Translations under genes and position numbers: made by a program
Shown here: positions 55,904-64,000 of the stretch, in pieces
Layout: each line of letters begins with the position of its first letter
Position numbering within the stretch: the stretch's first letter is position 1
Notes under the pieces: generated by a model
Databases searched by the model: none
Told to the model about the DNA's origin: nothing
What the model saw: only the letters and a program-made list of their open reading frames with translations
Origin: Alitta virens
Lineage: Eukaryota; Annelida; Polychaeta; Phyllodocida; Nereididae
Assembly: GCA_932294295.1 (NCBI GenBank)
Contig: OW028586.1
Span: 8,585,701 to 8,649,700, forward strand
Direction: 5' to 3'
Length of the DNA stretch: 64,000 nt

Positions 55904-57138
55904 ATGTCCGCCACAAATGGGGATGGTTCTGAAGGCCCAGAAACCGACCAAAAACTAGCGAAAATCGATCCAGACAGCGACGGCATAGCGAGCCTTCAAG
56001 CACGTGTTCGCCCAGCTTGGATCCCAGCGTTTTCGCGCCATACGGTCTAGACAGCCCAGACAGCCCAGAATTTGAAGAAAATCGCCTAAAAAACTCAAGA
56101 AAATGCCAATGAAACTCCTGAATTAGATCGCATTCCTAACAAAGAGAACTATGGCAAATGGTACTTCGGTAAGTTTGCCAATGTTAAATTGGGACAGCTC
56201 CGATTCATGAGGTGGCCGATCAAAAGAAATGGCATTATATATTGCTTTCATCAGGTCCACGAGGCCATGATTTATGGAAAACTTGGGCCCTGACAGATGA
56301 ACAAAAAAATGTACCAGCTACGGTATTTAAGAAATTTCAAGACCACATGATTGGTACTGTGAACAAATGGGTCATGCGGCTGCAGCTCTCGGGCATAGCA
56401 CAGAAAGAAAGTGAGACAGCTGAAGATTTCATTTGTAGAGTCAAGGCTAAAGCGAACTGTTGCAAATTTTTGAGTAATGAAAACAAAGAGGAGCAGATCA
56501 CGTTTCAACTCCTTAAAGGCACTCGCTGGCCTGAGGAGCGGAAAAACCTAATCAAGAAAGGAAATGACTTGTCTTTGGATGACACAGTTAAGTCCATCAC
56601 AAGTTATCAGGCAACTATGGACAACACAAAGAGTTTTTCTAGTCCGAAAGATGCGAATATCAGCGCAATGAAAACTCAACATCGCGGACAGAGATTCACA
56701 TGCAAGTTCTGCGGAGAAGAACATCCACCGCGAAAGTGTCCTGCGTACGGGACCACATGCACAGCATGCGGCCGTCCGAACCATGCAGCTAAGGTGTGTC
56801 GCACAAAGACTAACCGAGACGGAGACTCGAAAGGACGTTCGAAATCAAGACGGAGGTCAAAATCTCGAGGACCCAAGGGACAGCACAAAGACAACAAACA
56901 AGTCAACCATGTCACAACAGATGAAGTACTCGATTGTGGTGCACTCACTGTACAAATTGACAATGTGAATAGTCGACAGTCAATTATGGCTAAACTGAAT
57001 GTAAAGCCACCAGACATTGTAAAACGTGTTACTTTGACTGTAAAGGCTGATACAGGGGCAAACGGCAATATTTTGCCTATGAGGTGTCTTAAACAGATGT
57101 ATCCAGAGTATGTAATCAATTTAAACCATGTAATGTGA
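55904..57138 (+). pseudogene. gag and start of protease (broken)
   Basis: An ATG at 55904 opens 48 codons (M-S-A-T-N-G...) that end at TAG 56048-56050. Frames then shift more than once before a long open stretch of about 308 codons from 56212 to 57138 (its first codon is GTG, so it is not a real start). The stretch has a capsid-like region, two zinc knuckles (CKFCGEEHPPRKC, type CX2CX3HX4C, and CTACGRPNHAAKVC, type CX2CX4HX4C), then a basic Arg/Ser/Lys-rich segment. It ends in the protease active site ADTGAN. Gag packages the RNA and the knuckles bind it. The breaks make the 5' part non-functional in this copy. Confidence 0.85.
57120..57126 (+). other. possible -1 ribosomal slippery site T TTA AAC
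   Basis: The heptamer lies in the correct register (codons TTA AAC of the gag-protease frame). The -1 frame after it is the one that continues protease and reverse transcriptase. A simple 1-bp deletion in the A run would look the same, and that is my preferred reading because the site falls inside the protease domain. Confidence 0.3.
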
Positions 57139-60100
57139 CTCTTACAGCAGTAAATGGCACAAATATTGATCAGTTTGGGTACATTGACTTCCCAGTCCAA
57201 TTTGAGAAATCTAAATTCATGAGTGCCAGGTTCTATGTATGTGACACAGATGGGCCAGCCATCCTATCTTGTGACTTGTGTGAAAAACTTGAAATTGTCA
57301 AAGTGTCTGACAGTAAAAACATCTCCATTGTAAACGGTGCACAAAATGATGTTAACAAGTGTAAACGTGCCAAAAATGATGCAAAATGTGTTAACAATGA
57401 TGCAAAATGTGTGAACAATGATGCAAAGCGTGTGAACAATGATGTCATGCTTAGAAGTACTGATGATTTGAAGAAATGTTACCCTGAATGTTTTGAGGGC
57501 ATTGGCAAATTTCCTGTGAAATATAAGATTGAGCTTAAGGATGATGCAATACCTGTTGTCACACCCCCAAGGAAATTCCCAATTCAGCTTAAGCAGGAAA
57601 TATGTCAGAAATTGAGTGAAATGGAGAAATTGGGTGTAATTGCCAAGTGTCCAGATGATATGCCATGTGATTGGGTCTACTCGCTAGCTTTTTCCAGAAA
57701 GGCATCAGGTGATCTAAGAATCTGTTTAGATCCCAGAAACCTTAACAAGGCCATTAAGCGTACATATCACAAAGATACCGACACTTGAGGAAATTAGCCA
57801 TGAATTCACAGGCTCAAGGGTATTTTCAAAATTAGATGCCAAACATGGCTACTGGTCTGTAGTTTTAGACACTGAGAGCAGTGAATTGTGCACTTTTAGC
57901 AGTCCTGCCGGAAAGTACAAATTCTGTAGGTTGCCTTTTGGCCTATGTGTCTCCCAAGATATCTTCAGAAATTAATGGATGACATATTGTGCAAACCAGG
58001 AAATGGTGTGGTAGGAATAGCTGATGATGTTGTGGTGCACAGTGCTACCGAGAAAGAGCACAACGAGGCACTACACAGACTAATGAGAGCTGCTCAAGAA
58101 TACGGCTTAGTGTTCAGGTTTGAAAAGTGCGAAATACTCAAAAGCTCTGTAGAGTTCTATGGTTTAATCTGGTCTGCCAACGGCATGCATCCAGATGGTA
58201 AGAAATGTGATGACATTCGCAGTCGCCCACCACCTAGAAACAAAACTGAGTTACAAAGTTTCATAGGATTAATTCATTACCTAGGTCCATTTATTCCCCA
58301 CCTGTCCTCAAAGACTAGCACACTTAGACAATTGTTAAAGAGTGATGTTGAATGGCATTGGGAAGCCGAACATGAACGAGCTTTTTAGTTAATCAAGGAC
58401 ACTGTTAGTGAGGATATGCGACTACGTTATTTTGATCCAAATATTCCCACGGAAATTGAAGTTGACGCATCCTTATTAGGATTAGGGGCAGCACTGGTAC
58501 AGAACGAAAACCTGTGGCATTTGCATCAAAAGCACTCACTCCGGCAGAGTCCAATTATGCCAACATTGAAAGAGAATTAATTATTGGCAGTTGTTTTCGC
58601 CCTGGAGAAATTCCACACTTACATATTTGGCAAACCCGTAGTGGTATTCAGTGATCATAAGCCACTTGAGAATATTGTTCTGAAACCACTCAGTTCAACC
58701 CCTCCAAGGTTACAAAGAATGCTGTTACGCATACAACCATATGATATTACATTGACTTATAGGCCAGGAAAAGAGATGGTCTATGCAGACTACCTATCCA
58801 GAGTTAAGCCAACCCAAGGTTCAGCTGTTAAGCTAGAACAAGCTATTCACACTGTTCAAATATCTGCTGGACAATTAGAGATGTTGAGATTAGCAAGCCA
58901 ACAAGATGAGGAGCTATTGCTCTTAAAGGACCAAGTAATCATTGGATGGCCTGATCAAGTTAAACTTGTTCCCAAATTGCTTCGACCCTTCTGGTCTCTA
59001 AGAGATTACATTAGTATAGAAAATGGTCTCTTGTTTGCTGGTCAACGCATGATCATTCCCACCAGATACAGGAAAGAGTATCTCGAGAGGGTACATTCAG
59101 GTCATCAAGGGATAACAAAGTCACAATTGCGGGCCAAGGATAGCATTTACTGGCCCAATCTGATGTCTGCAATTGAGCAAATTGTTTCAGATTGTGAAGT
59201 TTGTCAAAGAAATGCCAAAAGCAACAAACGTGAACCAATGTTAGGACATGACGTACCAACCCATCCTTGGGAAATCTTGTCCAGTGACTTATTTGAGCTA
59301 GATGGACATCATTATGTCATAATGATTGACCACTTTAGCAAAATGCCATTTGCTTGATACTTGAAGTCTACTTGTAGTAGCGAGGTGATAAAATTTTGCA
59401 AGGACCTGTTCGCAGCCCATGGTATTCCAAAAAGACTGTACTCAGACAATGGCCCACAATACAGCTCATCCTCATTTCGCAACTTCGCGATGACATGGGA
59501 ATTTGAACACATCACCAGCAGCCCCCACTATCCCCAAAGTAATGGAATGGCGGAGAAGTATGTAGGTGTAGTGAAAGATACACTTTTGAAGGCCAAGCAG
59601 TCAGGTGTAGACCCTCAGATGGCACTCCTGTGTCTTCGTAGCACCCCCAAAGACAACAGAACACCGAGTCCTGCAGAGCTGTTGTATGGTAGAAAAATCA
59701 GATCAAACCTCCCAGTCAAACAAGAACTTAGCTTACATAGGATCAATGAACATGAGTCTCTGATGAGTAAGCAGAAAACTGCTGAAGAGTACTACAATAG
59801 AGGTACTGGTCCAGAACTCAGTGAGCTCAGACCAAGTGATAAGGTATTCGTGCAAGACCCAAATGACAAGAAATGGAGCCCTGGAACAGTTAGGAGTAAA
59901 AGCCCTGAGCCCCGTTCCTATGTAGTGACTTTACCTAGTCGTACAGTAGCTAGGAGAAATCGCAGATTTCTAAGAGAAAGACCAGCATCTGAGCTTGCTC
60001 AGAATATTGAGACAGTGCAGAATGCACCTGAGATTCCCAATACAGATGAAGCTCAGAGTAGTGGTAAAGTTAAGAAGAAGGTTAGATTTGAGAACGCTCC

Positions 60101-60188
60101 ATGCGAGCAAACAATGAATAATACTATTGAGTCACGACACTCAAATAGAATAACTAATAAGCCAAACAGGCTAATTGAAGAATGTTAA
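57120..60188 (+). pseudogene. pol: protease end, reverse transcriptase, RNase H, integrase (broken)
   Basis: Segments in order: the protease C-terminus (GPAILS), the reverse transcriptase start to about 57788, a frameshift, and motif A (FSKLDAKHGYW). Motif B (RLPFGLC) follows, then another shift near 57960. Motif C is IADD in place of YADD, then the thumb. An in-frame TAG sits at 58386-58388. RNase H follows with two compensating shifts (about 58500 and 58580) and FSDHKPL. The integrase zinc finger (H...H...CEVC) comes next, then the core with SSDLFE, an in-frame TGA at 59355-59357, DNGPQY and the catalytic Glu in NGMAEK. The C-terminal domain ends at TAA 60186-60188. The polyprotein copies RNA to DNA and inserts it. 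The breaks are consistent with post-insertion decay. Confidence 0.9.
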
Positions 60189-60322
60189 GAAAGTTGTGTT
60201 TAGCCAAGCTTAGTAGCTTGTTGCAGTTGATTGTAATAAAAGTAGTTGATTCACATGTTCACAAAATGTGTTAAAGTGAACATTCTGTTGGTGTTAACAG
60301 TTCTTGTTTGTAAATGACATGT

Positions 60323-60402
60323 AAACTGTGTTCGGAATACTTTTGTGACAATTAATAACATCAAACTGTGTTCGGAATACTTTTGTGACAATTAATAACA
60401 TC
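60323..60402 (+). repeat. 40-bp tandem duplication in the retrotransposon 3' region
   Basis: Two adjacent copies of a 40-bp unit starting AAACTGTGTTCGGAATAC, identical by eye, between the end of pol and the polypurine tract. Confidence 0.9.
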
Positions 60403-60567
60403 ACATCCCATGTAATTAACATTTAATGTGAAAAGAAAATTAATGTGAAAAGACACTTCATCAACTTTATTACAGATCAACATACAAGTGACAAAAGACA
60501 CTCAAATACATTACGATGACAGTTATTGATTATGAAACTTGTCATGGACAACTATGCCTTTCTAATG

Positions 60568-60579
60568 AAGAAAGAGGGA
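60568..60579 (+). promoter_or_regulatory. polypurine tract
   Basis: GAAGAAAGAGGGA directly abuts the 3' LTR. It is the expected primer for plus-strand DNA synthesis. Confidence 0.85.
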
Positions 60580-60740
60580 TGTTGTATAGTCCGCTTAACG
60601 GTACGGATCCGATTATCACGATCCACATTTTACCAACTTAATGTATGCAGCGCGCACGCGCACTGAGGTGTTTCTAAAATAAACATGTCTGAACTAAATC
60701 CACGCTCGTGTCTTCATGTGATCAAATCGGACATATAACA
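60580..60740 (+). repeat. 3' LTR
   Basis: 161 bp, identical to the 5' LTR except at three positions (CCGCATT/CCACATT, GCCCGCA/GCGCGCA, GCTTGTG/GCTCGTG). Confidence 0.95.
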
Positions 60741-60745
60741 TTGTG

Positions 60746-61749
60746 TAACTCTCATGTGTCTTTGGGTCTTTTTATTATCTTGAGCTACTAATGCATTAAT
60801 ATATGTCAACGAGATGGTAATGACTGACAACGAGTTGGTGTCAAAAGTTTGTGAACGACTTTGTGTCTGCCAAATTTATACAAGTTGGTTTGTCAACGAA
60901 TTGGGTTACAGTGAACTCGTCATCAAGTCAAATCGTCATCTGGCAAAATCGTCATCAAAAAAGTCAAATAGTCATCGGAGCTGGTAAAGTCGTCAACGGA
61001 GCTGGTAAAGTCGTCAACGATTGATTAACTCGTCATCAAAGTCGCAATTGTACTTGTTAATTGAAATTAAGCTCGATGCTTGACACTTCACAACTCATCT
61101 GGCCTGATTGTATACACAAAACTTGCTTGATTGTAAATACACAAAACTTATTATCACCCTTTTAAACCCCCGATTCTATTGTATTTCCTCTTACACAATA
61201 AAAGCAAGCTAGAAACAATTGTATTTTCTTTTGTTTCTAATTACAATTCCCTGCAGCCATAGGAAAATATAAAAACTGGAGCTGGAAAGGCTCATCATCA
61301 CATGTTGTGATTCTGTTCTGAATACATGCATAAGATAATATGGCATTCAAACGCAAATTTTCACATTTACCTTTTGGACTCAGCATGTGACTGTTGCCTG
61401 TCACAAAATAAGTACATGATCACGATGCCCTGTGTTGTGACAAGTGTAATATGGCTGGCAATATAGAGAATGTAATATTCTGGTAACTTTAACATTTAAA
61501 TGGTATTGATTGTAATGTTACATTGTCAGTTTGGATAAGGTTAATAGTGTAACAGTGTTTTTTAATAAATTATAAATAATTATATTATATGCATTACACT
61601 AAAGAAATGTATGCATTATGATAAACCTTTGAATAATTAGTATCTGGCAGATTCTGCTAGTTTTTTTTATGGATGTGTGTGTATAGATATATACATGATA
61701 TGTTTGCATTTATATTGGATAATTATGATAATATATTATGATAATGTAG
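60746..61749. other. intergenic DNA with TCGTCA-rich degenerate repeat
   Basis: At 60820-61040 the motifs AACTCGTCATCAA, GTCGTCAACGGAGCTGGTAAA and related units recur, a loose short-period repeat. Similar GACGAGTT/GACGACTT motifs reappear inverted around 62070-62180. No gene was seen before the exon at 61750. Confidence 0.5.
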
Positions 61750-61875
61750 AAAAGAAGACGCCAACAATATGTGAAAATCCGAGATCAGGAACTGCTGAAC
61801 GCCTGGTATGAATACGATGAAGGAGAACTAAATGTTAAACAATTATTGAAACGCATATCTAAAGTGGGAAATTGA
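61750..61875 (+). CDS. probable terminal exon of an unidentified gene
   Basis: After an acceptor (AATGTAG|AAA) an open frame of 41 codons reads from KRRRQQYVKIRDQELLNAW and continues YEYDEGELNVKQLL to a TGA at 61873-61875. AATAAA at 61932-61937 follows 57 nt later, as expected for a polyadenylation signal. The charged composition looks like real coding sequence, but I recognise no family. Upstream exons were not found; the retrotransposon at 55.7-60.7 kb may sit in an intron of this gene. The acceptor lacks a strong pyrimidine tract. Confidence 0.4.
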   Translation, partial: KRRRQQYVKIRDQELLNAWYEYDEGELNVKQLLKRISKVGN

Positions 61876-62989
61876 AAGGATCTAGGACTGTAATTTGTGC
61901 ATTTTAACTTGCTGTGCACCACAATAATTTCAATAAACTTCTGAAAGTTTACTTTTTGTGTTGTGAATTTGTTATAGCCTGAGAATACTAATATAAGTGG
62001 TAGCAGCACTGCAGTGCATTGCAGTGTGCAGTGGCGTCCTCAGGTATGTAAGATATAATTATCTTAATGACGACTTCACTAGTTTCGTTGACGATTTTAA
62101 CTATGATGACGAGTTCACTAGCCCTGATGACGACATTGTCACAAGTGGTAGGGAGTTTGCTTTTTTGTTGACGAGTTGATCAGGTGGCGATAATGGGTGA
62201 TGACGACATGACCAACACTCCATTAGAACTGTACGAAGGCCTGGGAATTTGTACCAGGCCTTCGTACAGTTCTAATGCGACGAGTTTTGGGTCGATTTTG
62301 CGTGTCGACGAATTAACCTTCTTCGCACCAGATCGTAGCGCCACCTTTCGGGAAGAAAACGGCCCAGCCCCTGATTCTCCACCAAATTAAGTGATTCGTC
62401 GGAAGACCACTAGGGGTCCAAGCATGACGTACGCGCCACCTGCTGTTGTTGAAAGAAACTGTCGTCGCTCACATTGTAGCTCATTGTGATGAATTACAGC
62501 TAGATGGGTGAGGATTACATATTTGCATTTAGTACACTGGCTATAGGGTGTTATAAATGAAAATAATTTAGTATGAAGTTGTGATAGTTTGTAATTGAAA
62601 GTTTATGGTCGAAATACGTATTATCGCTCAACTGTCACATTGACTTAATTGTGGCGTTGTCATTGATCTGTCAAATGAAATCATAATGAAATTGGTATTG
62701 ACTCTGAGAATATTGCAGAGGACAGTAAACCGTAAAACCGTATTAGTTTGCATGGAGATTTGTCAAACGGGACCGATATGCATGTTGTCATTCCTTGCAT
62801 ACATGCCAATCTATTTAAATAGATTTGGTACCAACTTGCCAAAAACAGGCACTCTCTCTCTTTGATTCCACCCCCTCCCTCGGACCCTAGCTCCCTCCTT
62901 CTTTGCCACTTTTAAATCAAAAGACTGTAAATTGTTACCTATGTTCATCTGAAATTGTCAATGTAAATAACGTGTGCGATTTATTTCAG
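61876..62989. other. intergenic region before TRUB2
   Basis: Contains the perfect hairpin at 62221-62277 and probably the TRUB2 promoter. AG at 62988-62989 (TTATTTCAG) may be the acceptor of a 5'-untranslated intron just before the TRUB2 start. Confidence 0.4.
62221..62277. repeat. perfect 24-bp hairpin, 9-nt loop
   Basis: The arms 62221-62244 and 62254-62277 are exactly complementary (left arm starts CATTAGAACTGTACGAAGG) around the loop GAATTTGTA. Confidence 0.95.
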
Positions 62990-63015
62990 GTGAAGGGGAT
63001 TCGTAATTACCAAGT

Positions 63016-63885
63016 ATGGCTTCGGTCAACAGGGCGGAAACATTATTCAAAGCCCTAAATGGGGTGTTCTGCATTTACAAACCTCCTGGAATATCCATGA
63101 AACTGGTTGTCAACACAATACGGTCCAAATTATCATCCAGTAATTATTATTTTTTATTTGCTGTCATTCTCTTTGCAGAAAACTTCTCTAAACTTTAAAT
63201 TTGAAACTGCTTGATTAATGGGGAAAAGAAGTAATTTTGCGATGTGTTTGCCCATACTTACATTATTAAATAATTACTTTTCTTTGTACAGCTCTCAATA
63301 GTTTGGATCAGACTGAACCACGTATTAAACTGAACATCAGTGCTGAAAATGATGAGAACCTTCCAACAGTATCTGCTACTACTGACTGGGCTGATCATCC
63401 ATTAGGTATGAAATCATTTTAAATATTATGGGAACATTTCCATGGTGAACTACTTTCATTTCTCTTAATAGAATTGTATTATTTCATCTTAGCTGTGGCC
63501 CTGTAATTATACCAAGTTTACTATTGCTAATCAGTATTCCATTTCATATTACAGTAAATTCTGCTGTAAAGCGATCTGATGCCTGTCACATTTTAGAAAG
63601 CAATTCGCATAGGTATGTTGTTAATTTTGTTTTGAAGATGTGTCTCTTTTATTCAGTGGTGGGTCCAAGATTTCTACCTGAAGATTTCAATGTCTTCTTC
63701 GTTGATCCAATGAATGCTTTTTCTTCAGGAGTTATAGGTAAATCCAGTATCCAAATTATTTGGCTCATTAGTAGTCATTCATTCTAGGTTCAGTTTGTAA
63801 AATGAATAAAAATTTCTTTACAGCGATGGGTATTGGCAGTGGTTCTCGGATTTTACCAGTTTTGAGACGGGCGAAACTTTTGAGG
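63016..63885 (+). CDS. TRUB2: tRNA/mRNA pseudouridine synthase TRUB2, N-terminal exons (partial)
   Basis: Exons are 63016-63139, 63292-63405, 63657-63737 and 63824-63885. Phases match (1,1,1,0) and the gene runs on beyond the window. The spliced N-terminus begins MASVNRAETLFKALNGVF and carries YKPPG (residues 21-25), the TruB-family KPxG motif. It is followed by DHPLVVGPRFLPED and FFVDPMNAFSSGVIAMGIGSG, which holds the conserved Asp and SGV of the active-site loop. The match to vertebrate TRUB2 (HPLV.GP, D..ASGV...G.G) is better than to TRUB1; this was judged from memory. TRUB2 is mitochondrial and makes pseudouridine in mitochondrial RNAs. The canonical G.RLD form of the loop is changed (FVDP), which leaves activity open. 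The ATG at 63016 is the first in frame after a possible 5'-UTR acceptor. Confidence 0.85.
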
Positions 63886-63976
63886 GTGAGTTTCCAGTGA
63901 CTTCGGAAAGTTATGAAATTTAGGTGAATTTCTCTGTGGATGTGTTGCTGATCGCCACAAACAAGCTGCAGTGTTG

Positions 63977-64000
63977 TCTAGGGATGTGTACCGGTTCACG
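63977..64000. mobile_element. possible left end of a hAT-like element, cut by the window
   Basis: TAGGGATGTGTACCGG resembles hAT terminal repeats (TAGGGNTGNA-type) and the TAGTGATGCA end of the MITE at 53952. Only about 24 bp are visible. Confidence 0.25.

Larger units (their letters stand above)
55692..60740 (+). mobile_element. Ty3/Gypsy LTR retrotransposon, full-length but inactivated
   Basis: The element is 5049 bp with two 161-bp LTRs, bounded by the 5-bp target duplication TTGTG (55687-55691 and 60741-60745). A primer-binding site follows the 5' LTR and a polypurine tract precedes the 3' LTR. The internal order is gag (zinc knuckles), protease, reverse transcriptase, RNase H, integrase, which is the Ty3/Gypsy order. 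There is no envelope-like frame between integrase and the 3' LTR. The LTRs differ at three positions, so insertion is fairly recent, yet gag-pol carries several stops and frameshifts. The family within Gypsy was not determined. Confidence 0.95.

Noticed and set aside
56676..57200. 174-codon minus-strand frame inside the retrotransposon
   Set aside because: It is antisense to gag and protease, and the sense strand has clear zinc-knuckle and protease motifs.

Overview
This is a stretch of AT-rich animal (metazoan) nuclear DNA. Its genes are split by introns with canonical GT/AG borders, and the spaces between are filled with microsatellites, satellites, miniature inverted-repeat elements (MITEs), tRNA-derived SINEs and one nearly complete LTR retrotransposon. 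No bacterial operon, CRISPR or rRNA feature is present. The gene content suggests an invertebrate, and a deuterostome such as lancelet, hemichordate or echinoderm is my best guess: TRUB2, a bacterial-type sulfotransferase family member, a RING/TRAF zinc-finger protein, sushi-domain exons and a multi-exon integrase-like gene. The species cannot be fixed from the sequence alone.

Layout. 1-3.8 kb: gene-free, TATC repeats. 3.87-7.04 kb (minus): a four-exon gene for a small RING plus TRAF-type zinc-finger protein, reconstructed here from splice sites. 7.8-9.6 kb: long TATC/GATA arrays. 10.8-21.8 kb (plus): a five-exon, open 527-codon gene for a D35E integrase-fold protein with a helix-turn-helix region; its introns hold a LINE relic, a foldback element and a MITE. 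22.5-24.5 kb: 14 copies of a 142-bp satellite whose every unit looks like a 57-nt phase-1 exon between splice sites. 24.7-28.1 kb: a second satellite with a 69-bp (23-codon) unit. 28-35 kb: no firm gene, only tandem repeats and weak exon candidates. 35.2-41.0 kb: a repeat island with several palindromic elements. 41.2-41.9 kb (minus): a decayed peptide-GPCR pseudogene. 43.3-47.8 kb (minus): a complete seven-exon sulfotransferase gene (385 aa) with an 83-bp stray copy of its own exon 3 in intron 1. 48.2-51.2 kb: a 0.95-kb MITE-like element and a 1.6-kb nested foldback. 52.8-54.7 kb (plus): decaying sushi/CCP-type coding remnants split by a hAT MITE. 55.69-60.74 kb (plus): a Ty3/Gypsy LTR retrotransposon with 161-bp LTRs, TTGTG target duplication, primer site and polypurine tract, whose gag-pol carries several breaks. 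61.75 kb: a probable terminal exon of an unidentified gene. 63.0-64.0 kb (plus): the first four exons of TRUB2, running off the window.

How they relate. The genes are independent and do not form a pathway. The most unusual structures are the exon-like 142-bp array directly downstream of the integrase gene, the integrase gene itself (all catalytic residues kept, spread over exons, preceded by a secretory-looking first exon), and the density of palindromic non-autonomous elements.
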